A stretch of DNA of 64,000 nt, taken from Bradyrhizobium sp. URHD0069. Its GTDB lineage: Bacteria > Pseudomonadota > Alphaproteobacteria > Rhizobiales > Xanthobacteraceae. Positions 54,728 to 62,737 of this stretch are shown one piece after another. The notes beneath the pieces were generated by a model. The model did no database searches and was not told where the DNA came from. It saw only the letters and a list, made by a program, of their open reading frames with translations. The stretch is taken from assembly GCF_000701345.1 (NCBI RefSeq), contig NZ_JNIJ01000005.1:124001-188000 (forward strand). Reading direction: 5' to 3'. The first letter of the stretch is position 1; every line of letters starts with the position of its first letter. Made by a program: the position numbers and the translations under genes.

Positions 54728-56602
54728 TCAGGCAGCGATGCGATCCTTAGCCACGGAGAGCCGGATTATCAGGCCTTGCGGTTTCCAATCGCGTGAAATC
54801 TCGCCCCGCAATTGCTCCTTCACCGTTGCGCGGGCGAGCATCGTGCCAAATCCCTCGCTATCGCTATCGCTATCGCTATCGCTATGGCTATCGCTATGGC
54901 TGTCGATGCGCGGGCCGCCGCGCTCCTGCCACGTCAAAGCGAACCGGCCGTCGCTCTCGGAACAGGCAATATCGATGTGGCCTGCGGGCGTCGAAAGCGC
55001 GCCGTACTTGGCGGCATTGGTCGCGAATTCATGCAGAAGCAGCGCGAAAGTCGTCACCAAGCCGCCCGCGAGTTGGATATCAGGTCCGCTAATCGTGACC
55101 CGCGCTTTGTGGCTGCCCGGTTGGTCTCCGTAGGGCAAAAGAATCGTCTGGATCAAGGCGTGCAGCGTTGTCGACGGCTCGATTCGCCTGCCACCCTCCG
55201 AGGTCACCGGCAGTGTGAGTGCGTGTGCCCGCGCCAGTGCCGCCAATCGGCGCCGCACCGCGGACGAGAGCTCTTCCGGCGTGGTTGCCATGCCTGCACT
55301 GAGGGCGACCACACCGCTGGCCAGAGCAAACAGATTCTTGATGCGGTGGTCCATCTCCCTGAGCAGCAGGCGCTGCTGTTCCTCTGCCCGCCTGCGCTCG
55401 GTAACGTCGCGGGCGATCTTTGACGCGCCGACAATCTCGCCTTGCAGATTTCTGACCGGCGACACTGTCAGCGAAATATCGACGGTGCTTCCATCCTTGC
55501 GTTGTCGAGTGGTTTCGTAATGGTCGATGCGCTCGCCGCGGCGAATGCGGGCCAGGATGGTTGGCTCCTCGTCGTGCAGCTCTGCTGGAATGAGGATCGT
55601 GACCGGCTTGCCGATCACTTCTTCAGCCGCGTAGCCGAACAGCCGCCCCGCCCCATGATTCCAGCTCGTGATGACGCCGTTGAGGTCCTTTGTCAGGACG
55701 GCATCGTCGGAAGACTCGACGATAGCGGCGATGTCTCGATAACGGGCTTCGCTTTCGCGAATACGCTGCTCGGCTTCGTAGCGCTCGGTGATATCCACCA
55801 GCGTGTTCACCGCGCCGATGAGAGCACCGGAGGCGTTGAAAAGCGGCGACGGATAGGCAATGAAAGGAACGCGCGTGCCATCGGGCCGCTCGGCGATGGC
55901 TTCCATGCCTCTGATGGGACGCTTCTCCTTCAGCGCCAGAGCCATCGGACATTCGTCATGCGGCAACGGCGTGCCGTCAGGCCAATACATCTTCCACGAG
56001 CCGCAGAATTCGCTCTTGCCGAGTTCCGGACGTACCCCCCAAAGGTCAGCCGCGGCGGCGTTGTAGAATGTGATGTGCCCGGCAGCGTCCGTGGTATAGA
56101 CCGCTGTGGGTAAGGCATGCAGAAGCTCGTCGGAGTTTCGGCCGTGTCCGTTCAGGCGTAGCTGGCCGGCATGTGGCTCGGGTTTCTCGCGGAAGACATT
56201 TACCGCCCCGACGACGCGGCCGGACCTGTCTTTGATCGCTTCGATATTTACGATCGCTACAATGCGCGTGCCGTCGGGCCGCTCGATTGCGATCTCCTCA
56301 TCGCGGATCCCCAGGCCGGACGCGAGCACGTCGCCCATGGGGCATTTCGCGTGAGGTATCAAATCGCCAGACACGCCATAGAGGCGATAGGAGCCGCAAA
56401 AACGAACCGTCGGATCGCCGATCCTCGGGGAACAACCCCACAATTCCGCAGCGGCGCGGTTGTAGCGGACGATGAAGCCGGCCTGATCGCAGACATAGAC
56501 GCCGACCGGCAGCAGATCCAACAGGCGATCGGGAAGGTCCAGCACGCGCTCGTCAAGCAAGACCTGCAATGGATTTACCATTTGGTCGACGAGACTTGTC
56601 AT
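54728..56602 (-). CDS. PAS-domain HWE-family sensor histidine kinase
   Basis: Soluble sensor kinase of about 624 aa with three PAS domains (about 25-140, 155-270 and 285-405). A C-terminal HWE kinase follows, with the phospho-His motif MDHRIKNLFALASGVVAL, HEFATNAAKYGAL and LTWQERGG. An unusual Asp/Ser-rich insert (DSHSDSHSDSDSDSDSE) sits between the WQERGG block and the glycine-rich block GFGTMLARATVKEQL. GGGAG precedes ATG 56602, and a GTG at 56617 is less likely. No response regulator is adjacent, so it is an orphan kinase. Confidence 0.9.
   Translation of the reverse strand: MTSLVDQMVNPLQVLLDERVLDLPDRLLDLLPVGVYVCDQAGFIVRYNRAAAELWGCSPRIGDPTVRFCGSYRLYGVSGDLIPHAKCPMGDVLASGLGIRDEEIAIERPDGTRIVAIVNIEAIKDRSGRVVGAVNVFREKPEPHAGQLRLNGHGRNSDELLHALPTAVYTTDAAGHITFYNAAAADLWGVRPELGKSEFCGSWKMYWPDGTPLPHDECPMALALKEKRPIRGMEAIAERPDGTRVPFIAYPSPLFNASGALIGAVNTLVDITERYEAEQRIRESEARYRDIAAIVESSDDAVLTKDLNGVITSWNHGAGRLFGYAAEEVIGKPVTILIPAELHDEEPTILARIRRGERIDHYETTRQRKDGSTVDISLTVSPVRNLQGEIVGASKIARDVTERRRAEEQQRLLLREMDHRIKNLFALASGVVALSAGMATTPEELSSAVRRRLAALARAHALTLPVTSEGGRRIEPSTTLHALIQTILLPYGDQPGSHKARVTISGPDIQLAGGLVTTFALLLHEFATNAAKYGALSTPAGHIDIACSESDGRFALTWQERGGPRIDSHSDSHSDSDSDSDSEGFGTMLARATVKEQLRGEISRDWKPQGLIIRLSVAKDRIAA
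54855..54902. repeat. In-frame hexanucleotide tandem repeat inside the kinase gene
   Basis: Eight units of TCGCTA and near variants (TGGCTA, TGGCTG) in a row encode the Asp-Ser/His-Ser run on the minus strand. Five successive units are perfect. A 6-bp unit changes length in frame when it slips. Confidence 0.9.
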
Positions 56603-56926
56603 GGACGCACTCCCCACCAGCGCTGCTCGAACTCAACCTACTACTTAACTGCCGCCTCGTAACGGTGGCTCCTCGACGAGCCGAATAGTTGCTTTCTTCG
56701 GAGCAAACGAAAGACCCTTCTGGCATTCGCAGTCCGCAAAGTCGGGTCCCGGACTCAACGGTGACGCCCTGATATTGATCGATATCGGAAGTCGCGCCTG
56801 CCCGCAGACCAACGTCGCGGCGCTAAAAATATGTCGGCGGTTACCTATCTCGTCTCGCGCAAAAATCTTCCGACAAGACGAATTCGTCGCCGGGGAGAGC
56901 ACGACATAAACCGTTAAAACCATTGC

Positions 56927-57037
56927 GCAGGGAATGCCGGGTGTTCCGGGGTACCTGTGGTGACTACCGTGTGCTTACTACCAATGCATACGGGCTGCGG
57001 GTGCAGCGGGCACCCGGCTTTCCCTGCGCCCTCTGTT
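56927..57037. repeat. Inverted-repeat element (GCGCAGGGAATGCCGGGTG type)
   Basis: The outer arms GCGCAGGGAATGCCGGGTG and CACCCGGCTTTCCCTGCGC are near-perfect inverted repeats about 100 nt apart, a form known as a dispersed repeat in Bradyrhizobium-like genomes. The rest of the 687-nt gap between the kinase and the reductase gene (56603-57289) shows no coding sequence of its own. Confidence 0.7.
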
Positions 57038-57107
57038 GGGCGAAAAATTCCAGCACGACTCGGGCGCCTCGCGCCGCGGGGTCGCGCAGCTGCGTCGCTA
57101 CCTCCCA

Positions 57108-57216
57108 CCCGTCATCGTCCGCGAAGGCGGACGATCCAGTATTCCGAGGCGCTTGTGATCGAACCGAGAGTTCGCGGCGTACTGGATACCTCGCATGCGC
57201 GGGGTATGACAGTCGT
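57108..57216. repeat. Intergenic palindromic repeat (CGTCATCGTCCGCGAAGGCGGACGATCC type)
   Basis: CGTCATCGTCCGCGAAGGCGGACGATCCAGTATTCCG is followed by its partner TACTGGATACCTCGCATGCGCGGGGTATGACAG. It is the same family as 25361-25471. It is non-coding. Confidence 0.75.
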
Positions 57217-57289
57217 AGAGTGGGCAAAGCCATGGGCTCGCAATGACGGTCTCAATATTCAATGCGCCTTGGCTGTTTGATATTCTAGA

Positions 57290-58255
57290 CTAATACCCCC
57301 GCGCCGGATCGACGACGTTCTCCAACGGGCCGCCGGCTTCAAAGCGTTCGATCTGGCGGGCGACGTATTTCGAAATTTCGTGGGGATCGGTATCGGCGGC
57401 GTTGTGCGGCGTCAGCACGACGTTACGATGCATCCAGAACGGGCTGTCCGCCGGAAGCGGTTCTGTTGCGAACACGTCCAGCGACGCGGCGCCGAGCGTG
57501 CCGTCATCCAGGCATCCCAGAATGTCGGTTTCGTCTTGCAGGCCGCCGCGGCCTGCGTTGATCAGGACCGGTGCACCCATCGGGCTGTTGCGATTGAGTT
57601 TCGCGAATAATTTCCGATTCAAAATGTGTCGCGTATCCGGCGTGAGCGGCAGCAGACAGACAAGGATGTTGGTCTGTTCCAAAAACGCGTCAAGCTGCGC
57701 GTTGCCGTGAAAGCACTCGATGCCCTCGGTCTGTCTGGGGCTTCTGCTCCAGCCCGATACGCGAAAGCCGATACGCCTGAGCACTTCGGCCGCGTCTGAT
57801 CCAAGCGTGCCAAGGCCCATGATGCCGACCGAAATCGCGCTCGCCGGCCATTGAGATCTCGGCTCCCAGCACTTCTCGCGCTGGCAGGCTCTCAGGTAAA
57901 GTTCTTGCCGATGATGCATCAGCACATGCAGGACCACATATTCCGTCATTCGACCCGTGAGATCGCCGACCGCCACCCGAACCAGCGGCACTTTCGGCAA
58001 GGTCGAATCAGCCATCAAGGCGTCGACGCCCGCGCCCAAATTGAAAATGACACGCAGGTTGGGAAATCCCGCGAGCTCGCCTGGCGTCGGCTTCCAGACC
58101 GCGGCGTAGTGGATTTCGGCGGGGTCAAACGCCGCATCGGGCAAAAGCCAAACGCGCCGGCCTTCGCAGACATGGTCGAACCGCCCCTTCCAGCGTTCGG
58201 GAGACCAATTTTCAGAACCGCCATGCACCAGCAGGGCGAGCGCGCCTTTGTTCAT
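57290..58255 (-). CDS. ghrA: Glyoxylate/hydroxypyruvate reductase (2-hydroxyacid dehydrogenase)
   Basis: D-2-hydroxyacid dehydrogenase of 321 aa. The NAD(P)-binding loop is IMGLGTLGSDAAEVLRRIGF, the substrate arginine lies in INAGRGGLQDETDILGC, and the catalytic His is in VLTPHNAADTDPHEI. It matches the GhrA type that reduces glyoxylate and hydroxypyruvate to glycolate and glycerate with NADPH. It is a single gene, divergent from the ECF module. Confidence 0.9.
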   Translation of the reverse strand: MNKGALALLVHGGSENWSPERWKGRFDHVCEGRRVWLLPDAAFDPAEIHYAAVWKPTPGELAGFPNLRVIFNLGAGVDALMADSTLPKVPLVRVAVGDLTGRMTEYVVLHVLMHHRQELYLRACQREKCWEPRSQWPASAISVGIMGLGTLGSDAAEVLRRIGFRVSGWSRSPRQTEGIECFHGNAQLDAFLEQTNILVCLLPLTPDTRHILNRKLFAKLNRNSPMGAPVLINAGRGGLQDETDILGCLDDGTLGAASLDVFATEPLPADSPFWMHRNVVLTPHNAADTDPHEISKYVARQIERFEAGGPLENVVDPARGY

Positions 58256-58333
58256 CAGATTTTCGCCTTATCTTTGCAAAACCGGGCGCGACCTTACCGG
58301 TCCGCGTCTTCCGCGCAAAATATTTCCGATTCC

Positions 58334-58360
58334 TGTCGGCTCCGGGCATACTCATTCGTC
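58334..58360 (+). promoter_or_regulatory. ECF-type promoter candidate upstream of the YciI-sigma operon
   Basis: TGTCGG (58334-58339), 17 nt, CGTC (58357-58360). It lies 25 nt before the YciI ATG, leaving a short leader. The same two boxes at the same spacing occur upstream of the SnoaL gene (60094-60120), where CTC[A/G]TTCGTC is also conserved. The reported ECF42 target promoter has a TGTCGA -35 and CG[A/T]C -10, which fits. Autoregulation is inferred. Confidence 0.65.
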
Positions 58361-58385
58361 TTCCAATCAAACAGGACCGCTTCGC

Positions 58386-58754
58386 ATGCTCTACGCCATC
58401 CTTTGCTACCACGATGAGGACACCGTCGGCTCCTGGACCAAGGAGCAGGACGCCGCGGTGATGAAGAAGCTTGCCGTCGTGCAGGACAAGCTGGCCAAGG
58501 AGGGCCGGCTCGGCCCGGTGGCGCGGCTGTTGCCGACGACCGCGGCGACCACGCTGCGCAAGGACGATCCGCCCCTCGTGATCGACGGTCCCTACGCGGA
58601 AACCAAAGAGCAGCTGCTCGGCTTTTACGTTGTCGACTGCAACAATCTCGACGACGCGCTCGATGTTGCGCGCGATCTCGCGGCGGCCAATCCCGGCGGC
58701 GCCTATGAAATTCGCCCCGTCGGGGTGCTGAACCCGGGGAGAGTTGCGACGTGA
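58386..58754 (+). CDS. YciI/DGPF-domain protein, partner of the ECF sigma factor
   Basis: Small protein of 122 aa with a ferredoxin-like YciI (DGPF) fold. Typical blocks are MLYAILCYHDEDTVGSWTKE, VIDGPYAETKEQLLGFYVVD (the DGP[FY] motif) and GGAYEIRPV. DGPF proteins are the usual neighbours of ECF42-type sigma factors, but their biochemical role is unclear. Start ATG 58386 is chosen because homologs begin here. The stop overlaps the sigma gene GTG by 4 nt, so they are translationally coupled. Confidence 0.9.
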   Translation: MLYAILCYHDEDTVGSWTKEQDAAVMKKLAVVQDKLAKEGRLGPVARLLPTTAATTLRKDDPPLVIDGPYAETKEQLLGFYVVDCNNLDDALDVARDLAAANPGGAYEIRPVGVLNPGRVAT

Positions 58755-60022
58755 CCGACACCGCCTGGATCGATGCCGCGCTGACCTCGGCGCGTCCCCA
58801 GGCGGTCGGCGCGCTCTTGCGCTATTTCCGCAATCTCGACACCGCCGAGGAAGCCTTCCAGAACGCCTGCCTGCGCGCGCTGAAAAGCTGGCCGCAAAAC
58901 GGCCCGCCGCGCGATCCCGCGGCGTGGCTGATCATGGTCGGACGCAATGTCGCGATCGACGAAGTGCGGCGTAACCGCAAACAGGAGCCGCTGCCCGAGG
59001 ACGAGGCGATCTCCGATCTCGACGATGCCGAGGATGCGCTGGCCGAGCGGCTCGACGGCTCGCATTATCGCGATGACATTTTGCGGCTGCTGTTCATCTG
59101 CTGCCATCCGGATTTGCCGGCGACGCAGCAGATCGCGCTGGCGCTGCGCATCGTCTCGGGGTTGACGGTGAAGCAGATTGCCCGCGCGTTCCTGGTCTCC
59201 GAGGCGGCGATGGAGCAGCGCATCACCCGCGCCAAGGCGCGCGTTGCGGACGCCGACGTGCCGTTCGAGACCCCGGGCGCCGTGGAGCGCACCGAGCGGC
59301 TCTCCGCGGTGGCCGCGATGATCTACCTGATTTTCAACGAGGGCTATTCCGCCAGCGGCGATACGGCCGAGATCCGCGCGCCATTGTGCGAGGAGGCTAT
59401 CCGCCTGGCGCGACTGTTGCTGCGGCTGTTCCAGAGCGAGCCGGAGATCATGGGACTGACGGCGCTGTTAATGCTGCAGCACGCCCGCGCGCTGGCGCGC
59501 TTCGATGCCGACGGCGCCGTGATCCTGCTCGATGATCAGGACCGTTCGCTGTGGAATCAGAAGATGATCACGGAGGGGCTGGCGCTGATCGACAAGGCGA
59601 TGCGGCATCGCCGCAGCGGGCCTTACCAGATTCAGGCGGCGATCGCCGCATTGCATGCCCGCGCCGCAGAACCTGATGACACCGACTGGAAGCAGATCGA
59701 TCTGCTCTATGGCGCGCTCGAAGTCCTGCAGCCGTCGCCGGTGGTGACGCTCAACCGTGCGGTTGCGGTATCCAAGGTGCGCGGGCCCGAGGCCGCACTG
59801 GAGATGATCGAGCCGCTGGCGTCGAGGCTTTCGAATTATTTTCATTTCTTCGGCGTGCGCGGCGCGTTCTTGATGCAGCTCGGCCGCAATGAAGAGGCCC
59901 GCGTCGCCTTCGACCGCGCCATCGCGCTGGCCAATACCTCGGCGGAAGCCGCCCATATCCGTATGCATCTCGATCGCCTGATGCGCGACAGCCAACCCCG
60001 CGGCGCCAAGGCGGGAAAATAG
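58751..60022 (+). CDS. ECF sigma factor, ECF42-like, with long C-terminal TPR-like region
   Basis: RNA polymerase sigma factor of 423 aa. The sigma2 region (ALLRYFRNLDTAEEAFQNAC, with WPQNGPPRDPAAWLIMVGRN) and sigma4 region (LRIVSGLTVKQIARAFLVSE and MEQRITRAKARV) fill the first 175 residues. The remaining 250 are an all-helical DUF6596/TPR-like domain (IYLIFNEGYSAS, then VTLNRAVAVSKVRGPEAAL). This matches the ECF42 group, which has no anti-sigma factor and is linked to DGPF proteins. It starts at GTG. Confidence 0.93.
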   Translation: MTDTAWIDAALTSARPQAVGALLRYFRNLDTAEEAFQNACLRALKSWPQNGPPRDPAAWLIMVGRNVAIDEVRRNRKQEPLPEDEAISDLDDAEDALAERLDGSHYRDDILRLLFICCHPDLPATQQIALALRIVSGLTVKQIARAFLVSEAAMEQRITRAKARVADADVPFETPGAVERTERLSAVAAMIYLIFNEGYSASGDTAEIRAPLCEEAIRLARLLLRLFQSEPEIMGLTALLMLQHARALARFDADGAVILLDDQDRSLWNQKMITEGLALIDKAMRHRRSGPYQIQAAIAALHARAAEPDDTDWKQIDLLYGALEVLQPSPVVTLNRAVAVSKVRGPEAALEMIEPLASRLSNYFHFFGVRGAFLMQLGRNEEARVAFDRAIALANTSAEAAHIRMHLDRLMRDSQPRGAKAGK

Positions 60023-60039
60023 AAGCAAGCACATCCGAA

Positions 60040-60074
60040 GCCGTCATGCTCGGGACAAGCCCGGGACAATGACG
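60040..60074. repeat. Short intergenic palindrome
   Basis: GCCGTCATGCTCGGGACAAGCCCGGGACAATGACG lies directly after the sigma factor gene and before the second ECF-type promoter candidate. It belongs to the CGTCAT... family. It could also help separate the two transcription units. Confidence 0.65.
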
Positions 60075-60093
60075 AAAATTGTGATGATTGCCC

Positions 60094-60120
60094 TGTCGGA
60101 ATACACCCGTCTCGTTCGTC
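60094..60120 (+). promoter_or_regulatory. ECF-type promoter candidate upstream of the SnoaL-DoxX-SRPBCC-VOC genes
   Basis: TGTCGG (60094-60099), 17 nt, CGTC (60117-60120), the same boxes and spacing as at 58334-58360. CCTGTCGG and CTC[A/G]TTCGTC are shared between the two. It is placed 39 nt before ATG 60159, which also supports that start rather than the earlier in-frame 60069. Confidence 0.65.
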
Positions 60121-60158
60121 CTTGGATTGTGCATCACCAACCCCTTTGGAGACGTGCG

Positions 60159-60602
60159 ATGAACAGCCATGACAGCAGAATCACGCATGAAGCAAAAATC
60201 CGCGCCCTGATCGATCAACACGTTAAGGCGCTCTACGCCAAAGACGCGCAAGCGGTGCTCCGGTGTTTTACCGCCGATTCTACCCGGTTCTCGCTGGCGC
60301 CGCCGCTGATCTCGACCATGACCGACGCGAAGACGTACGATGCCTGGTTTGCGACATGGCGGGGACCAATCGGCACTGAAATCCGCGAGCTCACCATTAT
60401 CGTGAGCGGCGATCTCGGTGTCAGCCACAGCCTCAATCTAATGACCGGCACATCAAGTAGCGGCCACGACGTCGAGCTCTGGTATCGCCAGACGCTGAGC
60501 TTCCGCAAGATCGACGGTCAATGGAAGATCGCGCACCAGCACGATTCGGTGCCGTTCTACATGGATGGCAGCTTCCGCGCCGCGACCGACCTGAAGCCGT
60601 AG
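60159..60602 (+). CDS. SnoaL/NTF2-like fold protein
   Basis: Protein of 147 aa with a cone-shaped NTF2/SnoaL-like fold (ALIDQHVKALYAKDAQAVLR, then VSGDLGVSHSLNLMTG and LSFRKIDGQWKIAHQHDSVP). This fold is used for small ligand binding, isomerisation or unknown functions, so the exact activity cannot be set. The ATG at 60159 follows TTTGGAG. It is the first gene after the second ECF-like promoter and probably begins an operon. Confidence 0.85.
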   Translation: MNSHDSRITHEAKIRALIDQHVKALYAKDAQAVLRCFTADSTRFSLAPPLISTMTDAKTYDAWFATWRGPIGTEIRELTIIVSGDLGVSHSLNLMTGTSSSGHDVELWYRQTLSFRKIDGQWKIAHQHDSVPFYMDGSFRAATDLKP

Positions 60603-60638
60603 CATACCGCAAACAAATAGCCCGCCTGGGAGAAAGCC

Positions 60639-61052
60639 ATGTCGACGATTGCTAAGACCGTGCCGGTCTCGAAGCCCGCGCGCTGGTTGGGCCGCGTTCT
60701 CAGCGGTCTCGTCATTCTGTTCATGCTGTTCGATGGCGCCATCAAGCTGGTGCCTTGGCCGATCGTCACGGAAACGATGGACAGGATCGGCTATGGTTCG
60801 AGCGAAACGCTGGCGCGCAGCCTGGGGCTCATCACGATCGTTTGCACCGTGCTCTACGCGATCCCGCCGACCTCGATCGTCGGCGCTATTTTGCTGACCG
60901 GCTATCTCGGCGGGGCAATGGCGTCGCATGTGCGGATCGGCAGTCCGCTGTTCAGCCACACGCTGTTCGGGCTTTATTTGGGGCTGATGGTGTGGGGCGG
61001 GCTCTGGTTGCGCGACGGCAGCTTGCGCACGCTAATACCCTACCGGCGCTGA
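60639..61052 (+). CDS. DoxX-like membrane protein
   Basis: Protein of 137 aa with four hydrophobic segments (VLSGLVILFMLFDGAIKLVP, LGLITIVCTVLYAIPPTSIV, GAILLTGYLGGAMASHVRI and LFGLYLGLMVWGGLWLR), the DoxX/DUF4345-type four-helix arrangement. The function of this small family is poorly known, with links to oxidation stress or quinone handling in some members. It lies 36 nt after the SnoaL-like gene, with GGGAGAAAG before the ATG. Confidence 0.87.
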   Translation: MSTIAKTVPVSKPARWLGRVLSGLVILFMLFDGAIKLVPWPIVTETMDRIGYGSSETLARSLGLITIVCTVLYAIPPTSIVGAILLTGYLGGAMASHVRIGSPLFSHTLFGLYLGLMVWGGLWLRDGSLRTLIPYRR

Positions 61053-61089
61053 CTTGCCTCATTGAGAATCACAGGATTTGGAGCCAGCC

Positions 61090-61626
61090 ATGCTTGAGAT
61101 CATTGCCATCATCGCCGTGGTGCTTGCAATCGCGATTGCGATGATACTCATTCTCGCTGCGATCAAGCCAAATACGTTCAGCGTCCGGCGCGCCACCATG
61201 GTGAAGGCGCCGCCGGAAAAAATCTTCGCCGTGATCAACGATTTTCATCAATGGGGGACCTGGTCGCCTTACGAGCACAAGGATCCTGCGATGAAACGCA
61301 CCTACAGCGGTGCGGAGAGCGGCAAGGGCGCGATCTATGCGTGGGAGGGCAACAAGAATGTCGGCTCCGGCCGCATGGAGGTTCTCGATGCATCGGCGCC
61401 GTCGAAAATCGTCATCAAACTCGATTTCTTCACGCCGTTCGAGGGCCACAATACCGCCGAATTCACAATGCTGCCGCAGGGTGATGCCACCAATGTCACA
61501 TGGCTGATGCATGGTCCCGCGCCCTTGATGTCCAAGGTGATGCAAGTGTTCATCAATCTGGACAACATGATTGGCAAGGATTTTGAAACCGGGCTCGCCA
61601 ACCTGAAGAGGCTTACTGAGAGATGA
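61090..61626 (+). CDS. SRPBCC (polyketide cyclase-like) protein with N-terminal anchor
   Basis: Protein of 178 aa. An N-terminal hydrophobic helix (LEIIAIIAVVLAIAIAMILI) is followed by an SRPBCC/START-like domain (RRATMVKAPPEKIFAVINDF, HQWGTWSPYEHKDPAMKRTY, and AEFTMLPQGDATNVTWLMHG). The fold has a large hydrophobic pocket for small molecules. The ATG at 61090 is preferred to the in-frame TTG at 61078. It lies 37 nt after DoxX in the ECF module. Confidence 0.88.
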   Translation: MLEIIAIIAVVLAIAIAMILILAAIKPNTFSVRRATMVKAPPEKIFAVINDFHQWGTWSPYEHKDPAMKRTYSGAESGKGAIYAWEGNKNVGSGRMEVLDASAPSKIVIKLDFFTPFEGHNTAEFTMLPQGDATNVTWLMHGPAPLMSKVMQVFINLDNMIGKDFETGLANLKRLTER

Positions 61627-61728
61627 TCTGTCGGCACAATGGATCCCGCATCACCGGCCTACGCGCAGCACCGCACCCGGGGAACGGCAGATATACCGCG
61701 TCTTGATCGACAACCCGAGGAGCAAGCC

Positions 61729-62139
61729 ATGCAAGTGAATCCCTATCTGTTCTACAACGGCAATTGCGAAGCGGCGTTCAAATATTACGAAAAGGTGCTG
61801 GGGGCCAAAATCGAAGCGATGCTGACCCATGAGGTCGCGCCGGAATCGACGCCGGTTCCGCCGGAATGGAAGAAGAAGATCATGCACGCCAAGCTCTCGA
61901 TCGACGGCGAGGTACTGATGGCGTCCGACGCTCCTCCCGGCCATTTCCACCAGCCTCAGGGCTTTGCGGTCTCGCTGACGCTCGAGGACCCTGCTGAAGG
62001 CGAGCGCAAGTTCAAGGCCTTGGCCGAGGGCGGTACGGTGAACATGCCGTTCAGCCAGACCTTCTGGGCCAAGGGGTTCGGGATGTGCGTCGATCAGTTC
62101 GGGATTCCGTGGATGGTCAACTGTCCGAAGGAAGATTGA
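61729..62139 (+). CDS. VOC family (PhnB/glyoxalase-like) protein
   Basis: Protein of 136 aa with a vicinal-oxygen-chelate fold. The segment NPYLFYNGNCEAAFKYYEKV starts it, with the blocks KIMHAKLSIDGEVLMASDAP and FWAKGFGMCVDQFGIPWMVN. It resembles the PhnB/3-demethylubiquinone-methyltransferase-like branch, whose substrates are mostly unknown. ATG 61729 follows GAGGAGC. It closes the ECF module. A weaker TGTCGG box lies about 100 nt before the start. Confidence 0.88.
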   Translation: MQVNPYLFYNGNCEAAFKYYEKVLGAKIEAMLTHEVAPESTPVPPEWKKKIMHAKLSIDGEVLMASDAPPGHFHQPQGFAVSLTLEDPAEGERKFKALAEGGTVNMPFSQTFWAKGFGMCVDQFGIPWMVNCPKED

Positions 62140-62157
62140 TCGGTCTCTATTCGTTTG

Positions 62158-62226
62158 GAGCGCGATCTCGGGACAAACCAAGACGCTCGTCCCAGAACCG
62201 ATATCAACTTTTTGCCGATCGCGCTC
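62158..62226. repeat. Palindromic repeat GAGCGCGATC...GATCGCGCTC
   Basis: A perfect 10-bp inverted repeat encloses about 49 nt with CCAGAACCGATATCAAC. The right arm overlaps the stop codon of the small secreted-protein gene on the minus strand. Confidence 0.75.
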
Positions 62227-62653
62227 ATCGGCAGGAGGGATAAATCGCCGTGAGCTCGCGCCCGCGCAGCAGCAACAGCCGCGACGTCAATCCGCCATGG
62301 CGGCGTATCCAGTTGCGCACCCCGGAGGGATAGGCCTCCAGCACAACTTCGGATGCTTCCGGCTCGGCATATATCCGGCCGAGCCTGTCGATCGATCGCG
62401 CGGCGTGAAATCCCAATATCGCGCGGCGCGTCACGCAGATCCGTTCCCTCGGGACCATGCTCAGCACCAGCGTGCAGGCCGACAGGCACGGCCCATCGAT
62501 TACCACGCGTTCGCGCGAGGCGCGCACGCGCTCGAACAGATCGAGGAACGGGCCGACCTCTCCGCCCGGGCTGGCGAGGATGCGAATCTCGGCATGCGCC
62601 TCCGGCAAAGCCAGACCGCACAGGATCACAGCGGCGAGAAAAATCTTTTTCAT
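62225..62653 (-). CDS. Small secreted protein with a ClpP-like GPCLSACT motif
   Basis: Protein of 142 aa from ATG 62653 (MKKIFLAAVILCGLALPEAHA signal peptide, mature from about residue 22). The mature part IRILASPGGEVGPFLDLFER and VVIDGPCLSACTLVLSMVPR resembles periplasmic COG3904-type proteins, which share a ClpP/crotonase-like Ser region. Function is unknown, and I cannot say whether it is an active protease. It is flanked by palindromes of the same type on both sides. Confidence 0.75.
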   Translation of the reverse strand: MKKIFLAAVILCGLALPEAHAEIRILASPGGEVGPFLDLFERVRASRERVVIDGPCLSACTLVLSMVPRERICVTRRAILGFHAARSIDRLGRIYAEPEASEVVLEAYPSGVRNWIRRHGGLTSRLLLLRGRELTAIYPSCR

Positions 62654-62737
62654 GACGGCCGTTCGCATGCTTGCGCGGCGCCGTATTCCGCAAAGTGGAT
62701 ACCGGTTGTGAACGGAACACGCGCGAACTATTAAGTA

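Noticed and set aside
56645..56923. A 92-codon minus-strand frame upstream of the sensor kinase
   Set aside because: It has no similarity to known domains and no ribosome site, and it runs up to the inverted-repeat element. I see no support for a gene.
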